Source: Streptacidiphilus neutrinimicus (GTDB lineage Bacteria > Actinomycetota > Actinomycetes > Streptomycetales > Streptomycetaceae). Taken from it: DNA of 64,000 bases. The position numbers and the translations under genes are program-made. This document shows, one piece after another, positions 17,613 through 26,509 of the stretch. Position 1 is the stretch's first letter. Every line of letters begins with the position of its first letter. The stretch is taken from assembly GCF_000787815.1 (NCBI RefSeq), contig NZ_BBPO01000020.1:1-64000 (forward strand), given 5' to 3'. A model generated the notes under the pieces. That model worked only from the letters and a program-made list of their open reading frames with translations. It ran no database searches and had not been told where the DNA came from.

Positions 17613-17685
17613 ACCGGCTGGGCGCCCCCGCCGCCCGGAGCAACCGTTACCGAACCGACCCCTCCCGGATCAGCCCCGCTCCGGA

Positions 17686-18714
17686 TCAACCGCCCTCCGC
17701 GACCGCCCGGTTGTAGAGGGCGAGCACGTCGTCGTCGAAGTACGGGCTGTACGAGACGTCGGGGGTGTCCCCGCCCTGCTGGTAGCCGCCGATGACGCCG
17801 ATGACCGTGCCGGTGCGGGTGGCGCGGTCGAAGCCGGTGAGCCACGGGCTGCCGCTGGTGCCTCCGGGGAAGGCGGGGCAGGAGATCTTCATCTGGTAGG
17901 TGCTCTGCTGCGTCGTGGTGTTGAAGCAGGCGATCGGCTCGCCCGCGTTGGCCGGGTAGCCCGTCAGCGCGACCGTGCGCCCGAAGCCGGCGTTGACGCC
18001 CAGCTTGTTGCCGCCGAGCACGGAGGCGATGGTCTTCCCGTCGACGCTGCCGAGCACCAGGAAGGCCACGTCCAGGTCGGGGTCGCTGGAGTCGATCCAG
18101 CGCTGGTCGACCACGATGCTGCGGATCGGCCACTCGCCCTGCGGCTCGGCGCCGTCGCGGTAGCCGGGTACGAAGACGATGTCGGTGTTGTAGTTCCCGC
18201 CCTTGCCGCCGTGGACGCAGTGCGCGGCGGTCACCACCATGCTCTGGCCCTGGCTCTGCACCACGCTGCCGGTGCAGAAGTGGTCACCGGCGCCGCTGTG
18301 CGCGAAGATCGCGCCGACCCGCGCGGTGATCTGGTTGGCGGGAGCCGTCGCCGTCTTCCCGCCGTGGGCGGAGACGGCCCGGGTGAGCCGCTCCTGTTTC
18401 CACGCCGAGGGCGAGGGCAGGGCGCGGACGACCGCCTCGCCGGAGGTGCTGGGCGCGGCGCCGGCGCCCCTTCCGCCGGGCGAGGCGGCCACGGCCGCCC
18501 CAGAAACCCCGGAGATCCCCGGGCTCCCGGACGCGGGCGTGCCGGACGCAGCGGTGCTCCCGCTCCCGCAGGCCGCCAGCAGCGCGGCAGCCAACACGAC
18601 GGCGGCTCCGGTCACCAGCCGAGTCCGGGGCGCGCCCGGTCGCGTCCGGCGCGCCCGCAGCCCGTTCCACTCCGTTGACGGCTGCCGCTCCCGCAGTCGT
18701 TCCCGCACACACAT
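17686..18714 (-). CDS. Trypsin-like serine protease lipoprotein
   Basis: 342 residues. The N terminus has a basic run, a hydrophobic core and the lipobox LLAAC (Cys about residue 49), so it is probably a lipoprotein; a Tat-like RR precedes the core. After a Gly/Ser-rich linker comes the S1 domain with His in VTAAHCVHGG, Asp in DLDVAFLVLG and Ser in GGTSGSPWLTG. It is paralogous to the protease at 12414, sharing VFVPGYRDGAEPQGEWPI-like and GTVIGVIGG segments. Its upstream neighbour on the same strand is the EamA transporter, 164 bp away. Confidence 0.87.
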   Translation of the reverse strand: MCVRERLRERQPSTEWNGLRARRTRPGAPRTRLVTGAAVVLAAALLAACGSGSTAASGTPASGSPGISGVSGAAVAASPGGRGAGAAPSTSGEAVVRALPSPSAWKQERLTRAVSAHGGKTATAPANQITARVGAIFAHSGAGDHFCTGSVVQSQGQSMVVTAAHCVHGGKGGNYNTDIVFVPGYRDGAEPQGEWPIRSIVVDQRWIDSSDPDLDVAFLVLGSVDGKTIASVLGGNKLGVNAGFGRTVALTGYPANAGEPIACFNTTTQQSTYQMKISCPAFPGGTSGSPWLTGFDRATRTGTVIGVIGGYQQGGDTPDVSYSPYFDDDVLALYNRAVAEGG

Positions 18715-18878
18715 GTGCCGCGCCCCTCCGTGGGATCCGCATCACCGCTCGGTTCGTCTGCGGTCCATCCTGGGACGCGAGGTGGACCGGCACGTGGCGG
18801 CGCGCCGGTCCACGCGGGTGCTCCCGAAGCGCCCGCTCCCGCACCGCGGGGTGCTGCCCCCGCGCCGCGCGCCAGGGG

Positions 18879-19853
18879 TCAGCGCCCCGGGCGGGACGCC
18901 CGCGCCGGGACGACGAGGAACGCGAGCGCGAGGGCCAGCACCGCGAGGCCGCACCAGGAGATGGCCGGCAGCCGCTCACCCAGCACGGCGACCCCCAGGA
19001 CGGCGGCGACGGCCGGTTCCGCCAGCGTGAGGGTCGTGGCCACCTGGGCGCTGGTGCGCCGCAGGCCGTAGCCGAAGAGCCGGTAGGCGAGGAAGGTGGT
19101 GACCACCGCGAGGTGCAGCACCACGGCCGCGCCGCGCGGCGTCCCGAGCCACCCGGAGCCGGTGCCGAGCAGGACGGGAAGCACCAGCAGCGCCGCACCG
19201 CCGAACATGGTGCCGAGCACGGCTCCCGAGGCGTGGCCGTGCACGATGAGCCTGCCGCCGACGAGGGTGTAGACCGCGTAGGACAGCCCGGAGACGGTCG
19301 CGAGCGCGACGCCGAGCAGATCGACCGGCGCGGCGCCGGCGGTGAGGTCGGGCCCGAGTACCAGGAACGCGCAGCCCAGGACGGCCGCGCCCGTGGCAAG
19401 GCCCCAGCGCACGGTCGGCCGCGTCTGCCCGGTCAGCCAGGCCAGCAGACCGGTGAAGACCGGCGCGCTGCCGAGGGCGACCACCGTCGACACGGCGACG
19501 CCGGAACGCGCGGCGGCCGGGTAGAAGCTGAGCGGATAGCCGACCACCGCGATCGCGCCCAGGGCCAGCAGGCGGCGCTCGGCACGGGTGCAGTGACGCG
19601 GGAGGGTGCGGGCGCCGCGGCTGGAAAGCAGGAGCAGCAAGCCACCCAGCACCAACCCCGCCGCGCCGACTGCGACCGGGGACGCCCCGGCGGGCGCGAA
19701 GGAGGCCACCGTCCCGGTCGTGCCCCAGAGCACGGACGTGAGAAGGATCGGCGCGGGCCCGCGCAGCAGGTCGGGGCGGTCCGCGTGGACCGGTGCAGCG
19801 GGGGCCTGAGCAGGGGAGGAGGAAGAAGAAGAGATCGTCGTGCGGTTCGGCAC
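18879..19853 (-). CDS. EamA/DMT-family transporter
   Basis: 324 residues with about ten transmembrane segments in two EamA repeats; typical stretches are LLTSVLWGTTGTVASFAPAG at the start of the first repeat and TTLTLAEPAVAAVLGVAVLG in the second. DMT proteins export or import amino acids, nucleotides or drugs; the substrate is unknown. GTG 19853 is preferred over an ATG at 19916 because ACGGAAG lies 9 nt upstream and the following Ser-rich leader is short. The 208 bp between it and modC hold no clear gene. Confidence 0.85.
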   Translation of the reverse strand: MPNRTTISSSSSSPAQAPAAPVHADRPDLLRGPAPILLTSVLWGTTGTVASFAPAGASPVAVGAAGLVLGGLLLLLSSRGARTLPRHCTRAERRLLALGAIAVVGYPLSFYPAAARSGVAVSTVVALGSAPVFTGLLAWLTGQTRPTVRWGLATGAAVLGCAFLVLGPDLTAGAAPVDLLGVALATVSGLSYAVYTLVGGRLIVHGHASGAVLGTMFGGAALLVLPVLLGTGSGWLGTPRGAAVVLHLAVVTTFLAYRLFGYGLRRTSAQVATTLTLAEPAVAAVLGVAVLGERLPAISWCGLAVLALALAFLVVPARASRPGR

Positions 19854-20061
19854 AGTCGTGAACTTCCGTCGTCGGGAACCGTTCAGGGAAGCGGGTTCGC
19901 AACGGGCGCACGCCACGGCACCCGGGCCTTGGCCGGGGTGTGCTTCGAGGTCAGACCGTCAGCAGGAGATGCGCCCGTTCAGGCGCACAGCGGGGGCAGG
20001 ACGGCGTGCCAGTAGAGGTTCACGCCACCGACCCTACCCGACGGGATCCGCGGGTCCCCGA

Positions 20062-21255
20062 CTACGCCGGATAGGCACGGGTCTGGGAGGCCTTGACGGC
20101 GGCCCACACTTCGCTGCCCTCGTGCAGGCCGAGGTCGGCGACGGCGGCCGGGGTGAGGTCGGCGGTGAGCCGGAGCGGACCGGAGAGGTCGAGGCGGACC
20201 TGGTCGCCGTGGCGTTCCATGCCGACGACGGTCACCGGCCACTGGTTGCGCGCGCTGGTGTCCGGGCGGGCGCGGTGGACCGTGACCGCGGCGGGCGGGA
20301 AGGCCGCGAAGACGGGACCGTCGGCGGCGTCCGCGACGGCGAGGGACGGCCCCGCGTCGAGGGCGACGTCGTGGCCGGTTGCGGTGCCGCGGAAGAGGTT
20401 GAGCCCGACCAGGCGGGCGATGTAGTCGCTGCGCGGGTGCCGGGCGATGTCAGCGGGCGCGCCCTCCTGCACGGGCCGGCCGTCCTCCAGCACGACCAGG
20501 CGGTCCGCCAGCACCATGGCGTCGAGCGGGTCGTGGGTGACCAGGACGGCGACCGCCTCGAACGCGGCCAGGTGGCGGCGCAGCGTCGTGCGGACCTCCA
20601 GGCGGGTGCGGGCGTCGAGCGCGGCCATGGGCTCGTCGAGCAGCAGCAGGCGCGGCCGGGGCGCGAGGGCGCGCGCGAGCGCCACGCGCTGGGCCTGGCC
20701 ACCGGAGAGGGCACGAGGACGCGACCGGGCGAGGTCGGCGAGGCCGACGCGCTCGAGCCACTCGTACGCGAGCGCGCGGGCCTCGCTCTTGGCCTGCCCG
20801 TGCGCGCGCAGGCCGAAGGCGACGTTGTCGAGGGCGGACATGTGCGGAAAGAGCAGGTAGTCCTGGAACACCACGCCGACCGGCCGCCGTTCGGTGGGCA
20901 CACACACGCGCGCGGCTGGATCCTCCAGGAGCGCACCGTCCAGGCGCAGGTGACCGCCGGTCAGCCGGGTCAGCCCGGCGAGGGCCCGCAACGCGGTGGT
21001 CTTCCCGGCCCCGTTCGGCCCGAGCAGCGCGACGACCTCCCCGGAGGCGGCGGTGAGCGGGAGGTCGAGCGAGAAGGCGCCACGGTCGACGACCAGCCTG
21101 GCCTCCAGCGCGGGCGCGGGCATGGACCGGCCGCCCGACCGGTCCTCCGTCGGCGCCGCGGACGCGTCCGGCTCGGCCGTGGCGGGCTCGGCCGCGTCCT
21201 GCTCGGCCGCGTCCGCGGTCGGCGCGGGGTCGGGGTGCGGTGGGGGTGTGGTCAT
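20062..21255 (-). CDS. modC: Molybdate ABC transporter ATPase
   Basis: 397 residues. An acidic, Pro/Ala-rich N-terminal extension (about 1-45) precedes the ATPase domain: Walker A GPNGAGKTT, Q-loop VVFQDYLLFP, signature LSGGQAQRVALARAL, Walker B LLLLDEPMAAL and H-loop VLVTHDP. A TOBE-like domain occupies about 320-397. ATG 21255 overlaps the modB stop by 4 bp (ATGA), which supports this start despite the unusual extension; ATG 21123 (MPAPALEARL) is the alternative. It powers molybdate import with ModB. Confidence 0.9.
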   Translation of the reverse strand: MTTPPPHPDPAPTADAAEQDAAEPATAEPDASAAPTEDRSGGRSMPAPALEARLVVDRGAFSLDLPLTAASGEVVALLGPNGAGKTTALRALAGLTRLTGGHLRLDGALLEDPAARVCVPTERRPVGVVFQDYLLFPHMSALDNVAFGLRAHGQAKSEARALAYEWLERVGLADLARSRPRALSGGQAQRVALARALAPRPRLLLLDEPMAALDARTRLEVRTTLRRHLAAFEAVAVLVTHDPLDAMVLADRLVVLEDGRPVQEGAPADIARHPRSDYIARLVGLNLFRGTATGHDVALDAGPSLAVADAADGPVFAAFPPAAVTVHRARPDTSARNQWPVTVVGMERHGDQVRLDLSGPLRLTADLTPAAVADLGLHEGSEVWAAVKASQTRAYPA

Positions 21256-22196
21256 GCCTGGGCTCCCGTGGTCCAGCGGCCGCGCAGGGCGAGGAGCACC
21301 GCGAGGGAGACGGCGAGGAGCACCAGGCTGAGGGCGACCGCGGCGTCGGGGCTGTCCTGCAGTTCGAGGTAGACGGCCAGCGGCAGCGTCTGCGTGGTGC
21401 CGGGGAAGTTGCCGGCGAACGTGATGGTCGCGCCGAACTCACCGAGCGCGCGGGCCCAGGCCAGGACCGCGCCCGCGCCCACGCCGGGCGCGATCAGCGG
21501 CAGGGTGACCCGGCGGAAGACCTCGAACCGCGAGGCGCCGAGCGTCAACGCGGCCTCCTCGTAGCGGGTGTCGGCGCTGCGCAGCGCGCCCTCGACGCTG
21601 AGGACCAGGAAGGGCATGGCGACGAAGGCCTCGGCGACGACGACCCCGGCCGTGGTGAACGGCAGCGTGATCCCGAACGCGCTGTCGAGCCAGCGTCCGA
21701 TGATCCCGTTGCGCCCGAGCACCAGCAGCAGCGCGACGCCGCCGACGACCGGCGGCATCACCAGCGGCAGGGTGACCAGCGTGCGGGCGAGCCGCCGTCC
21801 GGGGAAGTCGGTGCGGGCCAGCAGCCAGGCGAGCGGCACGCCGAGCACGAGCGAGACGGCGGTCGCGGCCGTCGCGGTGGTGAGCGAGAGGCGCAGCGCG
21901 GGCCAGACGACGTCGCCGCTCAGCAGCTCCGGCATGGAGCGCCAGGGCGCGCGGACGAGCAGGCCCACGAAGGGCAGCACCAGGAAGGCGAGGCCGATGA
22001 CCGCGGGCACGAACAGCGCCCACGGCCGCCCGCTCCCGCCCGTCGTCGCGGGACCGCCCGCCGCGCCTCCCGCGCCGCGTCCCGCGACGCGCCCCCCGCG
22101 CGCGTCGCGGGACCACCGGGACCGCCGCCCGTGGCTGAGCACCTCGACCGGCGACGACTTCTCGTCGCCGGTCACGGCGTCGTGCTCGTCCGTCAT
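21252..22196 (-). CDS. modB: Molybdate ABC transporter permease
   Basis: 314 residues. A hydrophilic N-terminal extension of about 58 residues is followed by six transmembrane segments and the EAA loop EEAALTLGASRFEVFRRVTL that contacts ModC. LPLVMPPVVGGVALLLVLGR is typical of ModB. It starts 4 bp after the modA stop and overlaps modC, so modABC is one transcription unit. Confidence 0.9.
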   Translation of the reverse strand: MTDEHDAVTGDEKSSPVEVLSHGRRSRWSRDARGGRVAGRGAGGAAGGPATTGGSGRPWALFVPAVIGLAFLVLPFVGLLVRAPWRSMPELLSGDVVWPALRLSLTTATAATAVSLVLGVPLAWLLARTDFPGRRLARTLVTLPLVMPPVVGGVALLLVLGRNGIIGRWLDSAFGITLPFTTAGVVVAEAFVAMPFLVLSVEGALRSADTRYEEAALTLGASRFEVFRRVTLPLIAPGVGAGAVLAWARALGEFGATITFAGNFPGTTQTLPLAVYLELQDSPDAAVALSLVLLAVSLAVLLALRGRWTTGAQA

Positions 22197-22200
22197 GGCG

Positions 22201-23040
22201 TCACGGGGCCTGGAAGCCCGCGGCGGCGAGGACCTGCTCGCCCTGGGACGAGGCCACGAAGGCGGCGAAGGCCCGCGCGGCGGCGGCGTTGGCGCTGCCC
22301 TTGACGGTGGCGATCGGGTAGGTCGTGACGGCCTTGGCCGCCTCGGGGAAATCGACCCCGGTGACCTTGCCCTTAGCGCCCTGGACGTCCGTCTTGTAGA
22401 CGAGCGCGGCGTCCACCTCGCCCAGCTCGACCTTGTTGAGCGCGGAGGTGACGTCCTGCTCCAAGGTGACGGGGCTCAGCTTGACCCCGCTCGCGGCCAG
22501 CGCCTTCACGGCGGCCGCGCCGCACGGGACGGTCTTCGCGCACAGCGCCACCTTGACGCCCGAGCCGGTCAGGCCGGCGAGGGTGGTCAGGTGCTTGGGG
22601 TTGCCCGGGGCGACGGCGATCTCCAGCTCGTTCTTGGCGAAGTCGACCGGGGTACCCGCGGCGTCGCCCTTGGAGACCACGGTCTGCATGGTCGCCGTGC
22701 TGGCGGCGGCGAAGACGTCGGCGGGGGCGCCGGAGACGATCGAGGCAGCCAGGGTGTCGCTGCCGCCGAAGTTGAAGATGACCGTGGTGCCCGGGTGGGC
22801 GGCCTCGAACTCCTTGCCCAGCTCGGTGAAGGTTTTCTTCAGCGACGCGGCGGCGAAGACCGTGACCTTGCCGCTGACGGCCGCGCCCGAGGCGGTGGAG
22901 GAGACAGAGGCCGAGGCCGAGGGGCCGGAGGAGCCGGCAGAGGAGGACGAGGAGCTGCAGGCGGCGAGCCCGAGCAGGGCGAGCGCGGCGGTGGCGGCGA
23001 CGGCGGTGCGGCGCAGGCCGGGCACGGAGCGAGTGGTCAT
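22201..23040 (-). CDS. modA: Molybdate-binding lipoprotein
   Basis: 279 residues. A lipoprotein signal with lipobox LLGLAAC is followed by a Ser-rich linker and a periplasmic-binding fold. VTVFAAASLKKTFTELGKEF, FNFGGSDTLAASIVSGAPAD and DAALVYKTDVQ are the standard ModA segments; serines in AAASL and GGSDTL are expected oxyanion ligands. ATG 23040 has a GGGGG stretch 8 nt upstream. It captures molybdate or tungstate outside the membrane. Confidence 0.92.
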   Translation of the reverse strand: MTTRSVPGLRRTAVAATAALALLGLAACSSSSSSAGSSGPSASASVSSTASGAAVSGKVTVFAAASLKKTFTELGKEFEAAHPGTTVIFNFGGSDTLAASIVSGAPADVFAAASTATMQTVVSKGDAAGTPVDFAKNELEIAVAPGNPKHLTTLAGLTGSGVKVALCAKTVPCGAAAVKALAASGVKLSPVTLEQDVTSALNKVELGEVDAALVYKTDVQGAKGKVTGVDFPEAAKAVTTYPIATVKGSANAAAARAFAAFVASSQGEQVLAAAGFQAP

Positions 23041-23119
23041 ACGGGGAACCCCCAAGGTTCTTCGGCCAAGGTTCTTCGGCTCATCGGAAGGCACGGCGTC
23101 GGCCGGGACGGACCGCGGC

Positions 23120-23512
23120 TCAGGTCCGTTCGACGACGACGTTGGTCGACTTGATCACAGCTACGGCCGGCACCCCGGGCTCCAGGCCCAGCTCCTCCGC
23201 GGACTCCCTGCTGATCAGTGAGACCACGCGGAACGGCCCCGCCTGGATCTCCACCTGTGCGGCGACGTCCCCGAGGATCACTTCGGTGACGATGCCGCGG
23301 AATCGGTTGCGCGCCGAGGAGGGCAGGCCCCCCTCGGCCGTCTCCGACCGCGCGAGTTCGCGGGCGAAGGCGGCGAGCTCGGGACCCGGCACGATGCGGT
23401 GACCGTGTTCGTCCCGCTGCGCACTGAGCCGACCCGCGTCGACCCAGCGGCGCATCGTGTCCGCGCTGACGCCGAGCAGAGCGGCGGCCTCGCCGATCCG
23501 ATAGCTGTTCAC
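23120..23512 (-). CDS. HTH-TOBE molybdate-responsive regulator/molbindin
   Basis: 130 residues: an N-terminal MerR/excisionase-type helix-turn-helix (about 3-45, YRIGEAAALLGVSADTMRRW) and a C-terminal TOBE/Mop domain (about 65-130, RNRFRGIVTEVILGDVAAQV). Such proteins bind molybdate and probably regulate the adjacent mod genes. It lies 79 bp upstream of modA on the same strand. GTG 23512 is preferred because family members begin close to SYRIGEAA and AGGA lies about 10 nt upstream; an ATG at 23560 lacks a site. Confidence 0.82.
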   Translation of the reverse strand: MNSYRIGEAAALLGVSADTMRRWVDAGRLSAQRDEHGHRIVPGPELAAFARELARSETAEGGLPSSARNRFRGIVTEVILGDVAAQVEIQAGPFRVVSLISRESAEELGLEPGVPAVAVIKSTNVVVERT

Positions 23513-23750
23513 GTGACGATCATCCTGTCGCACCTGCTGCCCCTTCGTCACTCGTAGCATGGCACAAGCGAGCCTCGGAGTGAACTTCCTCTCGCATGTG
23601 CGGGCCTCCAGTGATCACCGGGGACACTCCCCGCTCTTTCTCCGCGCCTTCCTCCGCGTCCACCGCGCCCGTCCGCATGCTGACCGACCGGGTCGCGAAA
23701 CGGAATCCGCCCCTAGGATCTTGGTACGGACCATAGACGGTGGGGGCGGC

Positions 23751-24971
23751 ATGGGGAGTGGGCACGACGCGCAGGAGACGCGCACACTGCGCCGCGCGCG
23801 GCGCTCGGTCGCGGCGGTCTTCGCCATCCACGGCGCGGCGGCCGGGAGCCTCGCGACCCGGATCCCCTGGATCAAGGACCATCTGCACCTGTCCGCCGGA
23901 CAGTTGGGCCTCGCCCTGGTCGCGCCCGCCATCGGGTCGTTCACCTCGATGCCGCTCGCGGGGCGCGTCCTGCACGCGCGCGGACACCGCGCCGGGAACG
24001 GGCTGCTGATCTGCCTCTACGCCGCCGCGCTGGCACTGCCCGCGCTGGCGCCCAACCTGCCGCTGCTGGTCATGGCGCTGCTCGTCTACGGCGCGACGGC
24101 CGGCGTCGCGGATGTGGCGATGAACGCGCAGGCCGTGGAGGTGGAGGCGCGGCTCGGTCGGTCCGTCATGTCGGGGCTGCACGGGATGTGGAGCGTCGGC
24201 GGGCTGCTCGCCTCCGGCGTCGGGATCGCCGCCGCCGCGCTCGCCGTGCCCGGCTCCGCGCACCTGCCGGCCATGGCGGCGTGTCTGGCGCTGCTCGCCC
24301 TGTCGGCCTGCCGCGGGCTGCTGGACGTGCGGCCGGAGCCGGAGGAGGAGGCGCCGCCGCGGTTCGCCCTGCCGCCGCGTTCCGCCTTCGCGATCGGGCT
24401 GGTGGGCTTCTGCGCGGTCTTCGCCGAGGGCGCGGGCGGGGACTGGAGCGGGGTGTACCTGCGGTCCGTCGCGGGCGCCGCGCCAGCCGTGGCGGCGGCG
24501 AGCTACACCGCGTTCGCGGGCACCATGGCGGCCGCGCGCCTTTCGGGCGACGCGGCCGTGCGGCGCTTCGGAGCCGTGCGCGCCACGCGGGGCAGCGGCG
24601 CGCTGGCCACGGCGGGCGGCCTGCTGGTGGTGACCGCCGGCAGCGCCGTGCAGGCCATCGCGGGCTTCGCGCTGCTCGGCGTCGGCATCGCCGTGGTGGT
24701 GCCGCTCTGCTTCGCGGCGGCCGGGCACAGTGGGGACAACCCGAGCCGGGCGATCGCGGGCGTGGCGACGGTGACCTACACCTCGGGCCTGATCGCCCCG
24801 GCCACGGTCGGTCTGATCGCGCAGGCGACGTCACTGCGCGTCAGTTTCGGCGTGGTCACGGCCCTGACACTGGGGCTGGCCGCAGGCGCGCGGCTGCTGG
24901 CCCCGAGGGCGGCGCTGCGCGGCCGGTCCGTCGGCCCGCGCGAGTCCGACGCAGTCGAATCGAATCTCTGA
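23751..24971 (+). CDS. MFS transporter (YbjJ-like)
   Basis: 406 residues with about 12 transmembrane segments. FAIHGAAAGSLATRIPWIKD and VADVAMNAQAVEVEARLGRS are typical of the YbjJ/fucose-permease-like MFS branch, whose physiological substrates are mostly unknown. ATG 23751 follows GGTGGGGGCGGC, with a TAGGAT -10-like hexamer at 23714-23719. It is divergent from the HTH-TOBE regulator across 238 bp, but nothing ties it functionally to molybdate. Confidence 0.87.
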   Translation: MGSGHDAQETRTLRRARRSVAAVFAIHGAAAGSLATRIPWIKDHLHLSAGQLGLALVAPAIGSFTSMPLAGRVLHARGHRAGNGLLICLYAAALALPALAPNLPLLVMALLVYGATAGVADVAMNAQAVEVEARLGRSVMSGLHGMWSVGGLLASGVGIAAAALAVPGSAHLPAMAACLALLALSACRGLLDVRPEPEEEAPPRFALPPRSAFAIGLVGFCAVFAEGAGGDWSGVYLRSVAGAAPAVAAASYTAFAGTMAAARLSGDAAVRRFGAVRATRGSGALATAGGLLVVTAGSAVQAIAGFALLGVGIAVVVPLCFAAAGHSGDNPSRAIAGVATVTYTSGLIAPATVGLIAQATSLRVSFGVVTALTLGLAAGARLLAPRAALRGRSVGPRESDAVESNL

Positions 24972-25050
24972 TCGATTTCGAATATGCCGCTTTCTGGCTC
25001 ATCCGACAAATCCGTGGCCGGAAAACGTCAGAGCCCGCAATCATAGGCGC

Positions 25051-25602
25051 ATGAGTTCCTCCGACTCCTTCGACCCGAGGGACCGTCAGATCGTCATTCC
25101 CGCCAAGGACGAGCGGGCCGATCCGCCCTACCTCCAGGCTGAGCGGGTCATGCTCGAAAGCTTCCTCGAGTGGCACCGGGACACGCTGGCGGTCAAATGC
25201 GCCGGCCTCGACGCGGCCCAGTTGCGCGAACGTTCCGCGCCGCCGTCGACGCTTTCCCTGCTCGGTCTCGTCCGCCACCTGGCGGACGTGGAGCGGTACT
25301 GGTTCCGCGTCGTGCTCGGCGGGCAGGACGCGCCGGCGCACTTCTGGACCGAGCAGTCGCCCGACGGCGACTTCGACGAGGTCGACACGGCCGACGTGGA
25401 GGCGTCCGTGTCGACCTGGCGTCAGGAGGTCGCGCTGGCCAGGGAGCTGGCCGGGGCGCGCACGCTCGACGACACCGGCACCCGTCGCGGCGAGCAGGTG
25501 CCGCTGCGGTGGATCTACATCCACATGATCGAGGAGTACGCCCGCCACAACGGACACGCGGACCTGCTCCGCGAACGGATCGACGGCGTCACGGGCGAGT
25601 AG
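25051..25602 (+). CDS. DUF664/DinB-family protein
   Basis: 183 residues of the DUF664 branch of the DinB superfamily. Typical stretches are LLGLVRHLADVERYWFRVVL and the C-terminal IYIHMIEEYARHNGHADLLR with the expected histidines of the metal site. Related actinobacterial proteins are annotated as mycothiol-dependent enzymes. It is the second DinB-fold gene in the window, after 4629. ATG 25051 is 79 bp from the preceding gene, in an AT-rich gap that probably holds a promoter. Confidence 0.85.
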   Translation: MSSSDSFDPRDRQIVIPAKDERADPPYLQAERVMLESFLEWHRDTLAVKCAGLDAAQLRERSAPPSTLSLLGLVRHLADVERYWFRVVLGGQDAPAHFWTEQSPDGDFDEVDTADVEASVSTWRQEVALARELAGARTLDDTGTRRGEQVPLRWIYIHMIEEYARHNGHADLLRERIDGVTGE

Positions 25603-25949
25603 CGTGACGCCGGAACCGCAAGGCCGTGTGCACGACCGCGAGTCCGGAATGTGCCCCTCGGGGCGCGCGCGAAACCGGGTCTGCATCGAAGTCAGCAGAT
25701 CCGGCGAACAAAAAATCGCATATCTGTTCGAGTGGAACCAGCTGAATCGCCGCCACGTCCGAATGAATCGTCAGAACGGTTGACACAGACGGCGCGGCGA
25801 GGCGTCCGGACGGGTGCCTTGTCGGTGATCAATGCGATACTCGGACAGCATCGTGGGAAACCACGTCAGCAAGAAGCCCGCCACGCACCGGTTCAATGCC
25901 GAAATCGCGGGCACCACACGGGGCAGCAGGATAGATGGGGAGGTTGGGC
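25603..25949. other. Intergenic region before the SepF-like gene
   Basis: 347 bp with no convincing gene. It has AT-richer parts, including AAAAAATCGCATATCTG around 25710-25726 and TTGACA at 25781-25786. It most likely contains the promoter region of the SepF-like gene, but no clear -10 at the right distance can be assigned. Confidence 0.5.
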
Positions 25950-26345
25950 ATGGGAGCAGCACTGCGTGACGACTACCGCGGGTGGCTGTCGCCGTCGGGG
26001 AGGTACCCGGTGGCGGTCCCGGACTACGAGGAGCCGTGGGACTCCCCGGAGCCCGACGCGGCACCGCTGTCCCCCAAGATCACCCAGGTCCGCCCGACCG
26101 GCTTCGAGTCCGCCCGTGAGATCGGCGAGCACGTCCGCGTCGGCACCCCGGTGATCATGGATCTCAGCCAGATGGCCGATCCGGACGCGAAGCGCCTGAT
26201 CGACTTCGCCTCCGGCCTGGTCTTCGGCACACGCGGCACGATGGAGCGGATCGCCCGCCGGGTCTTCCTGCTGGCGCCCCCCGAGATCGAGGTCGTGGTC
26301 ATCGACAACGCCTCGGACGACTCCGGCTTCTACAACCAGAGCTGA
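25950..26345 (+). CDS. SepF-like cell division protein paralogue
   Basis: 131 residues. The variable acidic N-terminal linker is followed by the SepF/DUF552 core (about 50-128): VGTPVIMDLSQMADPDAKRL, IDFASGLVFGTRGTMERIAR and RVFLLAPPEIEVVV. SepF proteins bind FtsZ at the division septum. No ftsZ or divisome gene is near, so this is probably one of the extra SepF-like proteins that streptomycetes carry (SflA/SflB type) rather than the main SepF. ATG 25950 is chosen because GGGGAGG lies 6 nt upstream; ATG 25935 has a weaker site. A strong terminator follows. Confidence 0.85.
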   Translation: MGAALRDDYRGWLSPSGRYPVAVPDYEEPWDSPEPDAAPLSPKITQVRPTGFESAREIGEHVRVGTPVIMDLSQMADPDAKRLIDFASGLVFGTRGTMERIARRVFLLAPPEIEVVVIDNASDDSGFYNQS

Positions 26346-26347
26346 TT

Positions 26348-26381
26348 GCGCGTCGGGCTCTCTTGCCGGAGCCCGACGCGC
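26348..26381 (+). terminator. Strong hairpin terminator after the SepF-like gene
   Basis: GCGCGTCGGGCTC (26348-26360) and GAGCCCGACGCGC (26369-26381) form a perfect 13-bp stem with an 8-nt loop, 3 bp after the stop codon. There is no T-run. Confidence 0.85.
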
Positions 26382-26509
26382 GGACACCGCCGGCGCCGTG
26401 CCCCCGTCGCGGCTCCGGCGGTGCGGATTCTGTCGGTGGCCCCGCTTAGGCTGCAGGTCGGAGGTGGACGGAGCAGCCGTCCCCCGGCAGACCGGGAGCG
26501 GGTGAGGCG

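Noticed and set aside
25885-25905. GGTTCAATGCC resembling a tRNA T-arm
   Set aside because: No pairing stem surrounds it and no acceptor, D or anticodon arm can be built around it.
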